64,000 nt of DNA from Lagopus muta (Eukaryota > Chordata > Aves > Galliformes > Phasianidae): contig NC_064437.1 of the NCBI RefSeq assembly GCF_023343835.1, positions 9,203,001 through 9,267,000 of the forward strand. Direction: 5' to 3'. Every line of letters starts with the position of its first letter. The stretch's first letter is position 1. Positions 1 through 14,100 of the stretch are shown here, piece by piece. The notes below the pieces were generated by a model. It saw only the letters and a list, made by a program, of their open reading frames with translations. It was not told the origin of the DNA and did no database searches. Position numbers and translations under genes: made by a program.

Positions 1-977
1 AATGTGTTTCCCACTGTGAGCTAATTCTTCCATCAATGAGATAATAAAATAGCGAAGATTACATATGTGCAGAGTGATGGACATACTTGACCAGGCTGGG
101 AGGGATGTAATTTATACAGCAGTGCAAGTGCTGAGAGATGTTGACTATCCAGGTGACAGGCTGCAGCGGGAAATGGTTCTTATTTCTCTCTGCACTGCTC
201 CCTTGAGCTCAGTGACAAATGACTGCACTGACTTACATACTTGGAGAAAACCTACTAATCGAGCTGAAAGTGTAGATCACTTGAAAACTTTGTGCATCTG
301 AATGCTCCCGCAGTAGCTGTACGTGCCCACAGTGTCTGTTGTGTCTTGGGGATGACCCTTTTGTTAGTTCTGTTTGCATTATGTGTAGTGCTGTACAACA
401 GGGTCCCTAAATTCAGATTAGGCACACTTAACTTCCTTGAAATGAGATCTAGATATTGATGGAGGAATTCATAGAGGACCCTGTGCTGAAGTGCTCTGAG
501 CATTGTAGATAATATTGACAGGAAAACCGTGCTAAACCCTTTATTCCATGCTAGCAGATAAAGATTTTGAAATCTCGTTTGTTAATAAAACTTTGTGAGT
601 GTATACACTTAACGAAAGGATCTTTGCCATGTCATGTGCACGGTGTATCCTTGTGCCTTGGTTGTGGGAGCAGGATGTTTCCCTGGGAAAGATTGAAGAG
701 ATGGGAATATAATAGGAAAAACAAAAAAGCAAATTAAAAAACTGATCTTTGGATTACTTACTTTGGACTTGCTGGTGTTTGAGGAGGCAAGCATGAAAAG
801 CTCAGATAAATATCAAGATGAAAGGTCCATGGAAAGCCATGCTCTGAAAATAGCCTTTCAGCATGCTGGTAGCCAGTACCCTAGGAGCTCTGTGGCAGAT
901 TTAGTCTCTTATATGAAGTATTTTGCTCCTGTGCTTTATTCAAGGAGATACTGCAAAGCAATATGCTTCCAATGGTG

Positions 978-1046
978 GTAGAATCGTGAAGGTTGGAAAA
1001 GACCTCCAAGATTGTCTAGTGCAACCACCAACCCGTCGCCACCATG
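978..1046 (-). mobile_element. CR1 LINE 3'-end fragment
   Basis: The + strand reads GAATCGTGAAGGTTGGAAAAG followed by a degraded CTCCAAGAT..CTAGT.CAACCACCAACCC. This is the reverse complement of the CR1 3' terminus. It is short, diverged and lost past about 1046, so it looks like an old 5'-truncated copy. Confidence 0.7.
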
Positions 1047-4000
1047 TGGTAGCTGTTCTTATGGAAGCCATTAATACAATGCTGTGGTTATCAGACAGGA
1101 GGGCAGCAAGACACAGCTGCCGAGATTAGCATCAAAATCTCAGTTCCACAGCTAGGAAGCACTAGGTCTTCACAGAACAACACAGGAAGTTTGGCTTGTG
1201 TCACCTGCAGTTTTAGCAGAAATAAGGGCTTATTGAGGATGATCATTTTTTAAGATGGAAAAGATAAATGGAATCTCTGGTCACCTGCATGGCGCCAACC
1301 AGAAAATCTTACGTGCCGAGCCAATGACAAAGGCAGTAAGTTGTGTTGGGTTTTGTTGATGGTGTCCTTGCTACCAGTGTAAAGTCAGTGGTGCAGACAC
1401 TGTGCTGTTACTCAGTGGACTGTAGTGAGACCACGTGCGACTAGTTAAACACTACTCTAGTTTACCACATGTCTCCAATTTATTGCTACTTTCTATGAGA
1501 AAATGTACAAAGGAAGAAAACAACAAGCAAGCTGAGCTGGATTGGCTACTAAGTGCAGATTGATTGTGAAGTTTATTGGTTGTTTCCTCAATAGTGCCAA
1601 ATCAGCACCTGATGTAGAAACAGTGAGCGGTTTGAAAAAATTCTAATTAAAACCAGGATGGAATTGAGCATTTATAGGGGTTCAGCACGTAAGTGGTCTT
1701 TTTCCTGTTGGATAAGAGCAGTACATAGGAATGATCCAATTGCCAAAGCAACATTTGTTGAAATTGTAAAATATATTTTACAGCACATTCCCTCATGAGA
1801 AGGAATGAGGAGAGATGAAGTTGTTTCCAGCACCATAGCTTACAAAGCTGGAAGTAAAAGTTTTGCTTGTGCTGGGATTTCCAAATGTTTTATATCTTGA
1901 GCCAGTTTATAAGATGGGTCTTGTCTTCTGGCTGCTGTCTTGTGATGCCAGTTGCACCCCTGCCCTGTGCTAACCTTGGAAAGGATAACAAGTTCAGAAT
2001 AGGCATTGCAGAAAGCGTGTGAAAAGCGAGAGCTTAATTCAGAAGAAGCTTATGTAGTATGTACAAGTGTATGTATGTATGAAGTATATTGTGGGTATGG
2101 ATAAGCATGAACATATGAATAAGCTAGGTATAGTGCTTGCCCGTAACTAGAATTCTTACTTCTCAGCAGAGTTTGCTTTCAGGAAGGTAAATTGAGGAAG
2201 AGAGGACAAACCTGGAAAGCAATGAGCAGAAAGTAGCTGAGCTACTTCCATAGCTGGTTCATGTTTGGGCATTTGAATTCTGCTGTATCTGTTGTATTTA
2301 GGATACTTCTCATATAGTACCTGTTATCTTGTGAATCTCTGAACCATTATTACTTGCAGCTCCTCAAAGAACATTTTCTTCTGGCTAGCTTCCTGGTACA
2401 TCAATCCATCTTGAATAAATCACCTGCTCTTTATACTCAGATACATATGTTTTCCTGGTAGAGCATGGAGCTCTTCCCAATTTTCCAAACATCTTGTACA
2501 TCAAATGTTGAACTTAAAGCACAGGTCAGCTCTGAAAAGCAGCGTTTTAAAACAGCTCCTCTTGTTCTGCTGATCTGCTTCTTCAGGTGGCCAGAGTCAG
2601 AGCTATAAATAAGCTTCTGCCTGCTAGCCACATGGGTCTAATTGAAGAGGTGTATGCAGATTTTCAAAAGCTACTGATTTCTGTCAGGTTTTGGTGGGAG
2701 TCTGTGTGTAAGTGCCATTGGTGCTCCTGAAAAATCTTCTCCAGCCTGAGTAAGTAAAAGGAAGAAATTTTCATGTTGTTTCAGAATTGCTCCTCTGGGT
2801 TTCTAAGGGGACGCTGGGGTTGAACAAGTTCAGCTTAACTCCAGAAAACCAGTCTCTGTTTTTAAGGATGGCATTGAGAACATCCTCTTTTCCTTGTACA
2901 TCTAGCCCATACAGCAACTGATTTAACTAATAACGTCCAGTGGAGAGTGAGAATCCAGGAGGTCAGCCTCCTCACGCGTAAGGGTTTCCTGATGTAAGAC
3001 CCGTTTCAGTGTGTGCTTTTGCTGAAGTGTGCAGAATCAGATTTCCAGCTAAACGAAAGGCCACCAATTGGTTTGTTCCAAGATCAGCTGCATTTATCTG
3101 TAGTTTCAGAGGTGAGGCACAACCTTCCAGGCGACCTCCCCGACAGCCTACGTTTCACTTAATAAAACAAGTTAAGGAAGGTTTGAGGCAATCCTTTAAG
3201 GTCAGTTGAACTTTCACTGGAAAATACGAGTGCTGGCAAGTATATGCAATATGTAATGCAAAATGTTTAGGGTGTGGGGAAGAAGTGTAAAGGAGCCATA
3301 CCACAGTGATGAGCTTGGCTAGCAAAGAGACTTGAAACAAGTTCCTCAGCAAAAACACCCTGGGAGATGGGTTAAGAATTTAGGGGATTGGTAGAATGTT
3401 TTTGTTACCCCCAAGGGGAAAAACAGGAGATCAAAGCCCAAATTCACTTAAGAATGCTTTCTTTGAAATGTATCTATAAATTATAGCACATACTGCTGGC
3501 ATCTATTGTAGTCTTTGGTATTTACTTGAGTGTATACTGTGAATTCACAGTACCCGGATTTGGCTTGTTAGTGTGTAAAAATAAATGTTGGTGAAGGCAA
3601 CATTGCAGATTCTCAAGTTTCCTAATAGCAGTGTTGCCTCTTCTCTGTTTTCCCCTGGCTTTGTGCCTCATCCTGTGACCATGTGTCCCAGGCACCACCT
3701 ATAGAGGGATTCTTTGAGGGGCTGCTGGTAGGGTTTGGCGCTCCCCCCTTGCCACCTCTCACCGTTACTGAGCTGCCTGCTGTGGCCGTTATTTCCTTGG
3801 TCAAGGCAGAGTGGGATGTTGCTCCCAGGGGAATCCACAGCTGTTACCCCTCAGTCAGCAGAGTAGCTGCTGAGGCATGTCACCCTTGGCTTTTAGCTCC
3901 CCATCCCATCTCTGCTTCCTAGCTCATCTGGAGCAGCAGGACTCCTGACTGCTTGGCATGGCACAGCGTTACCCACGGCCGTCCTAAACTCTGCTCCAAG

Positions 4001-6460
4001 CTCTTTCTTCCTCTCCAGCCTGTGGTTTTAAGTGTTGCATTTTAGACACCTCATTTGCTTTGCTGCCCAACAGAGATTATGTCGTTTTTTTGGCACAATT
4101 GGATTAAACTAGCAGACCTGGATAGCTTCCATTGGCATTTCAGGAGATTTGCTGTAAGGCAAACCTGTGACATTTGTACCTTCCTAAGCTTGCACAACCA
4201 GGGCGAGAGCTGCAGTTGGGGTCCTGACCTCAGTTACTTAAGCCCCTTTCTCCCAGGAGCGTTCATCACTTTAATCACAGAGTCCTAAATAATCAGTGGG
4301 TAGCCTGTAATTAGGGGTTGTGTCCTGGACTCCTGCAGCCTGCTCCCGGTGTGCTGAGCACTGCGGATTTTGATTTCCCGTTTCCCCAAAGGATGTTTGA
4401 TCTCAGATTTACACTTCAGAAAATTAAGAAGGGTACAGTACCTCCGTCCCCTGGCAGCCTTCCTGCTTTCAGTGGTAGGTGCCTTTCTTTTCTTAAGTGT
4501 CTCAGTTCTGCAGCGATTGACACATTTGATTTAAGAGTTAGATTTATAGACTGATACTCAGGCTGAAAGTCAGCAGCTCCAGGACTGCATAAATCAGCCT
4601 GTCTCAGGGACTAATACTTCCTTATTTATAATTTCGACAGGAGATGGAATTCTTTCTCAATTCTTTACATTTCTTTCAGATGTAATCGACCACCCTGTCC
4701 TTTGGTTTAAAGCTATGTGACTTTGCCACAAATAGAGGGAGGGGAAAGTAAGCCCGGTCCAGGAATTGCTATGCTATAAAAGCTCCATATTGTATGCTCT
4801 TGGACTTTGCTTTCTCCCAGCTTCCTTCAAGCCCACACAAGAGATGGACTTGAGGTTTTTTTGGCTTTCTTCCCCTCCCCCCTCCCTGCATACATACTCT
4901 GACCTTTTAGAAAAATAAATAGAAGATAAAGAAGGACCTGGAATGTTGCAGAATGTGTGTATATTTTGCTCTCTGTTGTTTTCTGCTGGGATTAGTTGTT
5001 TACAATGGGAGAGAGAGGGAGGGCAGAGGAAGGGAGGTCTGTGGCCTTAACTGAAATTAGTGGCATTTCAGAGTGATCTTGTTAGGTGGTCTGCAGTTTA
5101 AAGACCTAAATCCTTGTAATCCCCCCATGCCTCCTTGGCCACTACTCCTTTTGCTCTTGTTCTCTCACTTTCAGAAAAAAAAAAGAAAGAAAAAGCCCGA
5201 ACCCGAGTCGGCCTCTGTGTCTCTCAGATGCAGGCTGTGCATAACGTACGCACATGCACAGCCGTACTCACACACTCACTCTCATATGCTTCCATTCGCA
5301 CGTTGTACCTGTATAACAAATTAATGTCTCAGCTAGCCGACATCTACATCTGTTACCACTACAGGACTGGGCTTGTAAAATGCTCTCTCTAGAATGCAGA
5401 CACACACACCGAATATTTTTATTTATTTTCTGAAAAACGCTCAGCTGCCAGACTTTCAGCTTGTGATTGCACTTAAAACAAATTCAAATTGAAATTTCAG
5501 CCATAAATCAAATGCCCCAAATTAGTTCCTCTTGTGGGTTTGAACATGCTCTTTGGATTTTAAGGTCAGAAGATATCCGTTTTCACGGTGCTGAAAAGTT
5601 TAAAAATATACTACGTTTTAGGAGAAGAAATAAATATGGTTTGCATTATAAAGCAGTACATCAAATATGTGCGTATGCGCACACACAGCGTGGTCAGTGA
5701 AGTTGAATGCTGTCAGAGCACCTTTGAGGACTAATAGCACCTAATTGTTAAGCGAGGCAGGAAACACGGTGGCTGTTTATCCAAGGAGGATGCGGAAGAT
5801 TGTCTTGAGATGTGATATTTATCCTCTAAGAGAATAAAAGTTTATCCCTTACTCTTCAATTTAAATAAAAAAAAATAGTAAAAATTAAATAAACACACAA
5901 AATACTTATCTTGGCAGACTTTATAACATACTTTTTCGGGAAAAAAAAAGGCATTTACAAGTGGTTTCAAAATGGCTGTGTTACATCTGTCAGCGGGTAA
6001 AGGGAACACCCACAAATTGTGTTTTTATCTCATGAAGTTTTGTTCCACTTGAGCAATAAAAGCCAGATTCACTGCTGGTGTGTGCGACTGGGGTAATCCT
6101 AGCGCTGAGCATGGCTCTAAAACTTGTGCATTTGGTTGTGTTTATAAGTTTGAAGAAACTCCTGGGGTGGCGGAGTCTTTTGTTTTTGCTTGACGCTGGC
6201 ACTGGGGAAGGGTAGGTTTGCAAGCACCTGGCACGGCCACGTTTGCCTTGGTTCCCTGGGCTGTCCTTCCAACAAATGGTTTGGCAGGAAAGCCCCTTAT
6301 CTTTGATGTTAATGTCATCAGCACTTTCTTGGTTACAATGCTGTTCTTTCCCCAAGAGTTGAAAAATGATCCCAAGAAGGCTTGGGACGTACAACGTGCT
6401 CCAGCCTGAGCTCCAGAAAACAGCTTAAAGTCAGAGATCTTAGCACACCCAAGGCTCTTA

Positions 6461-6592
6461 GTATCATAGAATCATTCCGATTGGAAAAGACCACTGAGAT
6501 CATTTTGTCCATCCGCCACCCTATCCCTACCATGCCCACTTACGCCATGTCACTCAGTGCCACATCGCCACGGTTCTTGTGCTTGGAAGCAG
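6461..6592 (-). mobile_element. CR1 LINE 3'-end fragment
   Basis: It begins with the typical ATCATAGAATCATT terminus, continues through GGTTGG-like and AAAAGACCACTGAGATCAT text, and reaches the CACTCAGTGCCACATC...GGTTCTTG segment, all antisense to CR1. It is a 5'-truncated copy about 130 bp long inside an EIF2B3 intron. Confidence 0.88.
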
Positions 6593-8183
6593 TGGTAGAT
6601 GGTGGGAACCTACAGATCGCAGGGAAATGGTTCTAAGTGATCAAAGAAGGCCCTTTGGAGCGTACTTTTTGGATAGGGGCACTTTCAGTGGGCAGTGAGT
6701 AATCTCTCCTGTCGCCTTTGCTTGGATGGCACCAGCACAGTGGCAGCAGTGATGGGCAGTCCTCCCTCTACCAGTTCATTTTCCAGCCCAGTCGTCGACG
6801 CTGAGCGTTCTCCCAGCAAATGCTGTTGCACAGGATGATGGCTGGAGTACATGGAGCTATTGGAAAGAAGCAGCTGGTGACAGTGTGAGAGCAAAGGCAG
6901 ACAGGGGTCTGCTGTGTATCTTTGCCGCTTTTTATCTTATTAATATGTTAGTAAAAACCTTGCCAAGGCAACCTGAGCTGGTTACTTGGAGCATAATTGC
7001 TCATATTGCCTCCTTATAGGTCAGGGGAGGGGGAGTTGAAGCGAGTTAAAAGAATGATTGTTCAGAGGGGACAGTCTGCTCAAGGGAAGTCATAACTGCT
7101 AACCACCGTGGCTGAGGTCCGGTTTTATTGCTTTTACTCCTGCGGAATTAATGCCGTGTTTGTGATGCAGGTGGTTTCTGCTCTGACTCACATGAGCAAC
7201 AGAATTGTTATATATTTAATGGCAAATTCTGTGTACCAGATAGTGGCAACGTGTGAGTAGGAAAAGAAGGAGGAATTAATGTTAGGATTGGCAGTCTGGA
7301 GTGAGGACTGACCTCCTCTTTGCTTTGAGGAGCACAGCTGGCTCTGCTCAATACAAAATTGAGGCTCGGGGGGCTCTCGGTACCAATAGCCCTCTGTGCT
7401 ATTAGTTCAAACTCCAAAATAGCTCTTCTGTTGATGGGCCAGCTTGGTGGTGCAGCACGGCAGCGTTTTGCTGGTGCAGTGAGCAATGGTGAGACCCATG
7501 GCCATGGCTGTGGGTGTCACAGGAGGGATTGAACTGCAGAGCTCAATGCAGAAAGTCACTGAAGACAAAAACTTGAGAAAGAAATCAGCTGTTTGACTGA
7601 GGGTAGCACAAATAACCACAACTGTTGTAATATACATTAGCAGAAGTGCTGGGGAGGAAATATGAAATGGGACAGGTACCTCCATCTCTGTTATGTATCT
7701 CACTCACGGCTTTCTCTCCACCAACCGATTTCAAGGTGTGCAATACTTACTACTTTTAGGCACTTGTTAGCTGAATGCCTTCATATTCTCTGTCCTTCGA
7801 TGATTTCTACCCATCTTTGCACATGTAAACGTGAGGAAACAAATAATTTGCAGCATAGCTGTTTTTTCTCCATAGCTTTGCAATAAATTGTTTGTACTAT
7901 TTAACATCACTCATGGTGCTGAGTGAGCACACATCATGGATATTAGTTAAGATGCACAATTACAGTTTTACTGCCTGGAGAGGCAAAGACCGGTGCAATA
8001 ACTCACTTACATCTCTCCATATCTTTGTAGAGGAGTTATGGAGCCAACATCTGGACTCTGAATTTCCTTCCTAACTGGATGATCAAATCATGTCAGAGGT
8101 TTATTAGCTATCCCAGTGGATACCTTTGTTTTGTACCTATCATTTTAATCATTTTCTTGTTCTACCTTGTGCTTGTGTTATAG

Positions 8184-11100
8184 GTGTTGTCTTCAGGGCA
8201 GTGTTATTTGTAATAACGCTGTGATAGAGAAGGGTGCAGACATCAAAGACTGTTTGATTGGAAGTGATCAGAGGCTGGAAACCAAAGGTAAGTAGAAAAG
8301 CTGTTTTTATGATGCATTTGTAATTAGTTTTTAGAATTTCCTCCTCGAGATTTTCCAGCCAGTAAACAGTGACAGTTTTGCAGTGTGGTGTCCCTTAAGG
8401 TTAAGATTTGTTTTTCATGGAAAGTGCAGCTTGCTGGCATGAGAGTAGTTCAGGGACTTGCTCTTCAGAAGTTGGCAGAAAAACTCTGTTGTTACTATAA
8501 AGAACAAGACTGGGTGCTGAGACAGTCTTTTCCCAGAGGCCACAATTAGGTCAGCTTGGAGTTGTCCTCGGCAGAAGGAACTGTCATTTTGACAAGTAGT
8601 TTTTGTCAGTGTTAGGGGTGATGCAGTCAGTAAGTGGTGGCACAGACATCCTTCTTTTTGTGAATGCTAGCAGCCACAGGTGCCAGCGTGTTCCCATCCA
8701 CCCTGCTCCATGCAGGAGCTCAAGATGGAATGTCATACTGGAAGCTGCCGTGCTTAGTAGTAAATACAAGGGCAGTTAGACTCAGATCTGTTTTACTGAA
8801 ATGAAATGCTTTTTGGGGTTTCAGAGAAGTTACACTATGCGGTCCCAATTTGGGCAAAGTTAGGCTATCCAATCAAGCTGTGAGTGGTGAGGCTCAGCTC
8901 AGTAACCGCCTAAGTGGAACTGTTGATTTCCTGCCCTAAGAGATAATGGGCAGGAAATGGCTGTCTCAGTGACTGCATCCCAAGCAGAGGGCTTTTTAAT
9001 GAATATTTATGGTTGGGGTTTGGCAGATCCCTGCTCTAGGGTGTGGACTGAGGACAACAGTGAGTTCCTTTTCAGGCTCCATGTGAAGTTATTTAGTCAG
9101 ATCAGGATTTGTTTGCTTGTTTTGTCTTTATAGTATATGGGTGGTTTCCCAATTGTGAGTGTCCTGATGAAGAGCAGAGTTTGCACTTCATGTGGTATGG
9201 TGTAACCTATTGCCAGCTATGCATACGCAAAATTTTTCTTTTCATTTGAAACTAGAAGTAAGAGACTCATGAAAACAAAATGTTGGTCCTGCAATTGCAA
9301 GTCTCAGATGCTGCAGGAAGCACCCAGTCAGCGTTATGCACGCTCTGGTCTTGGTCCTTGTGTCCCACACTTTCTGCTTACCCATGGCTTTGTCCATCGC
9401 ATCAGTTGTAATCATTGACCCTTGTGGGTTCACTGCCCTCCTATCCCTTAAGATACATACTGTTCATGATGCTCTGCTCGTGCCTCCTTCTGAGCATGAA
9501 TCACTAGGAGAGCTAAATCAGGTCATGTTTGTTTATTAATCTAAAACTTGAACTATGAGGAAACTATGAGGGTGTAGATTTAGCTAATTTACTACGCTCA
9601 ATTTCTTCAGCAGATCATTTCAAACAGAAATATCGCACTTTGCCCTCACTCATATCTTTTTGGGTAGTCTCTTCCACCATGCAGGTCCCAGTCTGGTTGA
9701 TTCTGGTATGAAAACCATTCTTTCTTCATTATTGTCCTTATCATCTTTATCTGAACATTTTTCAGGATCTGTCAACATAATTCTGTGATTCTATGATAAC
9801 ATATTTGGAAGGAGAGGAGCAGAGCTGGAACCTGTGGTTCATTTACTCATTCTCGCAGGGCCACGTGCTCACCTCTCCAGAGCACTTCTCATTGAATCTG
9901 TGGGCCCTCCAGTTAAACTATTCAGGAACGTATGACTGATGTTAGCAAAGACACTCAGGTAGATTATGAATGACAAATATGCCATTATGCCAAGCAAGAA
10001 AAAATAATAACAAAGCCTCAGTTCATTTCCCTGCCTCAGTTTCCTAACCGTTTTGGAATTTATTTGGGCTGGGGGTCAGGTTCTCCTTGGTGGTCTGGGA
10101 TCTGTCTGTGAAGTTCATGACTTATTTCCTGAACTGCAGAGTCTTTCCAGCCCAGCATGTTTCTTCTGACCTTGCCTGGTCCCACAGTAAACTGGGCCCT
10201 CTCTTTTTCACTGTGAAAGCATGCCATGACTTCCTTTCCCCTGCCCAAGACTTCCTGTATCTTGTGCCAAGCTTTTGGTGTGGCCCCGTAAGTCTGTTTC
10301 CATATTCCCACTTTCATCAAGATTTTGGCTATGTTGTTCTGTTTGGTAACTTTTCCTTCTTCAGACTCTAGCCTTCACAGCCAGGTTACGAAAAACTGGT
10401 TCTGTTGGGTCACAGCCACCTTTTGTTGCAAGCTGATCGCACCTCAGCAGACGTAAGCAGTAGCAGCTGGCTGTTGACCCCAGTCTGGGAGTTACATGCT
10501 AGAAACCTCAGCAAAGCTGCATACACCTTCCCAGAAACATTAAAGAAAAAGAAAAAAAAACAGCAGTTCCTTATTCCAAAGCATCAGCCAGGATTCATCA
10601 AAGGTACAAAGATCCCCGCATCATCCTGCACACCCCAAGCAAATCCCACAGTTGACTTTGCTGCGGAACTGGCTGCGTGCTCCCAGTTCTGCTGTACAAG
10701 TCCTGGTCTCGCTGCCCAGGCAGCTCAGGGTACAAGAGCTCTTTGAGCCACTGACCTCCTTTCATAACCTGAACCATGGAAGCAGGATGGCAGAAGAACA
10801 GATACCACAAATGATAGGCAAAAGTAACTCGAACCAGCTCTCGCCCTTTTCCTTCTACGGAAGAGGCAGGGGCATATTTAGGGTGGTCTAAATGGCACAG
10901 CTGGGAGTAATGGGATTGAATTAAACACAATTTAGGTTGGATATCTGAAACATTTTCCTAATGATGTGGTCTGGTCGGCTGTGGGATAATCTCCCTGGGG
11001 ACGTGGTGGGAGACCTCATCACTAAATAATAGGCTTGGCAAAGCTCTGGACACCTAAATAAAGGGAGTGAGTGCTCCACCACTGGTTTTTGGTGTAGATC

Positions 11101-14100
11101 AGATGCAGCCTATTAATTTCAAGCTAAAAAGCGAGTTAGAGACAAGGGGGGGCAGGTAGCTGTCAGCAATGACTACAGGCCCCATCACAGCACTGGCCAG
11201 ACACGGTACTTTTTAAGTGCCTCTGTTAAAGTCATGATGTGGAGTTTTATTAAACTTCTGGATTTGCAAGCCGTGCCTCCTGAGAGTCATGCTATTCTCT
11301 TCCTACTGCTTTTATTACCATGCTTAGGAAGCATCCACTTCCCTTCCTCTTTGATAATTTAAGAAATTTGCTAGTGGAGAATTAACAGACAGGCGACCTC
11401 ACCCAGATAGCAGTTTGGAAAACATGTTGGTACCTAAGAAAAAGGAGGCAATTATTAAAGGGGTAGGAAATGGCAGGCGGCAGTTCTGAAAGGGCTTAAT
11501 TGCACAGAGCATTCAGTCACTGTTTCTAAGACAGTTACTGTAATTGCACTCCAGCCTTTTTGATGAACCTGCTTTCTTCAAAGCAAAATAGAGAACAGAG
11601 ATGGTAGAGAGGCACTCATAGGATAAAACTAGCAAAACGGACTCAAAACTCACCACCTGAGCCCTCACTTTCATCTCTGGTGTCCCTGGGCAGGCATGTT
11701 TTGTGTTCGCTGACTGTGCAGGAGCCAATGTCATTTAGGGACAGCTCGAGTCATTGTACACCCAGAAAGGGTATTACAGCAGTGTTATTGCCACAAAGTG
11801 TATTTGCAGAAAGGGAAAAAGTCTCTCAGGATGCTGATGTAATCTTAGCTTGGCATCCCAATGCGTACTTAGTAGCATTATCTCCCTGACCAAGATGTAG
11901 GCTGAGACTTCACTCTGCTTATTCTGGTGCATTTTCAGTGCAACCATATATTTTTATTTTCCTTGGTGCCACGATGCAGTCAGCACCCAGAAAGTGCTGT
12001 CGAGTGCGTGCTGAACGCAAGGCTGTTCCATAGCCCTGATCCCTGCCTTCTTTCAGCTTGAGTCTGAAACCTTAATTACTGTACACTGTGCAAGAAACAA
12101 GATCCTTTCTGTGGCCTTTCTGCAACATTTGTCATCTTAGTGCTTCACAGCTGTTAACAAGCTCATTTTTACCTCCTCAGCGTGGACATGGCTGATTTTT
12201 GCTCCTATTTTAGAAAGGCCTGAGAGTCAGAGTTGCTGTTTGTAGGCCCATTCATTCTGACTGCCCAACTTAAGTGCTGAAGCAGCATGTTACATGTAGC
12301 ATCTCCTAGCAATTACATTTTAGCCGTAGCATTTACATTGTAAATGTTGGGATGGAGGATTCAGTCTACTGAGGGGAAAAAAAAAAAGAAAAAAGAAAAG
12401 TTTTTTTTATGTGATCATGTTGGCCTGTGCTTGGGTCGTTAGCAGCTCCAGGGACTAAAACTCCATTATAGAGCTTCTGCTGTTCCAGCTGATGGGAACT
12501 GACAGTAGTGGGTCATCCTCCTTAAGGGGAGCTGGATTTGGAGTGAGGCAAGAGGAACTTTGCCAGGAGATTTCACAGATGCCCATGGGTGTCAGCAGCC
12601 TGAAGATTCACTCCTGGTGCAGGGGGAGGAGGCTGTAGTTAACGTAGGCTTTACTGCTCCTGCCTGCAGCATCATCCTTTGGGCCCCAACCACAGCACCT
12701 ATTTCCTATCTGATCCTGACTCCTGCCTCACTGCTCCCCACTATGGCTTTGTCCCAGAACGAGTCTCATCTCATTCCCAGTCTTTGGTTCTTCCTCCGGT
12801 CTCTGTTTTTTATCTCTTACTTTGTTATGCCTAGCCACACACCTGTCTCCTGTGCTCTCATTGTAGATGCTATTTCCAGTCCCCCTGCAAAACAGTCCCA
12901 TGCTCCATTTCCCATCTGGCACTCCATCCCTGACTGCTTTGATCTCTTTCTGTGCTGCTGTTGTGCCCAGGTGGGATCATTCTGGGCACTGGAGGGAAGC
13001 AGTGCTGTGCTGAATGCTGGTCCCAGAGCTGGGACACAAGCTGAGGGAAGTCCTGCATCAACCCTGCACATCCCTAGTTGAGAGCACTCAGGAGAAGTGG
13101 TCTCTGGAGCTTTTAGCTGCCCTCCTGAGAACATGTGCAAACAGAATTTTTTTCCAGAGGCTTATCACATAGCCAAAAGTGTGTGGTTTCTCACAAGAAC
13201 AGAAAAAGGCACATATCCAGTAGGGACTGGCTCCCGTTTCAGATCATTTTTCAAGTCTTGTTCCAAGCTCGCAGTCCTAGGACTTCTCAATGAAACAGAG
13301 TAAGATTGTTTTATTTTAATGAGGGCCAAAGAGCACATTTTTCTCTTAATGCCATCCTGTGCAGGCAGGTACAGTTTGTGGAGCCTCTGCATACGAATGG
13401 GTGACTGCTTGTAAGGATGCCTCACTCCAGCCAAGATTGAGCAAGACAGGGACAGGAAGGGATTGATGGGCTTTCTGATGTCCTTGCTGCGTTCAAGTAG
13501 AGCTGTGTCTGCTGTTGCAAGATGCTGGGTACCTCCTGGTGAAATCTTGGGGAACTGAAAATACTTAGCATGACACAAGTTTGGGATCAGAAAGCATGCT
13601 GCAGTGCAGATGGGAGTTACGAAAGCTCACAAAGAACAGACACAGACTAAACAGTGCACACATGTATGTCGTGCACAGAGGTGCAGGATGATCTGGAAAG
13701 GAGGAATGGTATAAATTCAGAGGGAAATTATGAGGTCCTTGTGACTTGTTCCCTAGAGTGGTTTAACTACTGAATGTCTCTGACAAAGATATCAGTTGGC
13801 AGTTCAAATAGGCATCTCTTAAAAAGTCACCTTTTTTGCATCAGTGACAATTTCTAGGTGATCCCAACAAGCCTGCTTTCCAAGCTGTATAAAAACTGTT
13901 TGTGAGTTCTGGTCTTCGTGGTGGCATAAAACTCCTCTAGAATAACCCATCAGTGATGTTTTGTCCTTCCCTCTGCTGCTGGCGACTGTCACACTGTCAC
14001 TTGAGCACTGTGTCATTCCCAGCCAGGAATGCTTGAACAGGTTAAGGGAACTCCTGTATTCACAGCGTGTTGATTGTGATGTGTACCCATAAGGCAGCAG

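Larger units (their letters stand above)
1..8183 (+). other. EIF2B3 intron, 3' part (noncoding)
   Basis: This stretch precedes the first recognisable EIF2B3 exon in the window and carries no exon I could identify. It is moderately AT-rich with only short, chance-like open frames. It contains two antisense CR1 3' ends (about 978-1046 and 6461-6592), a CA/TA-rich microsatellite-like patch near 5398-5425 and AT-rich tracts around 5400-5960. The next upstream EIF2B3 exon, encoding the central part of the left-handed beta-helix, must lie to the left of the window unless I missed it. No RNA gene was recognised. Confidence 0.7.

Noticed and set aside
12560-13081. 173-codon + strand frame in the EIF2B3 last intron
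   Set aside because: No homology recognised and no supporting splice or polyadenylation structure. This length is expected by chance in a 10.9 kb intron.
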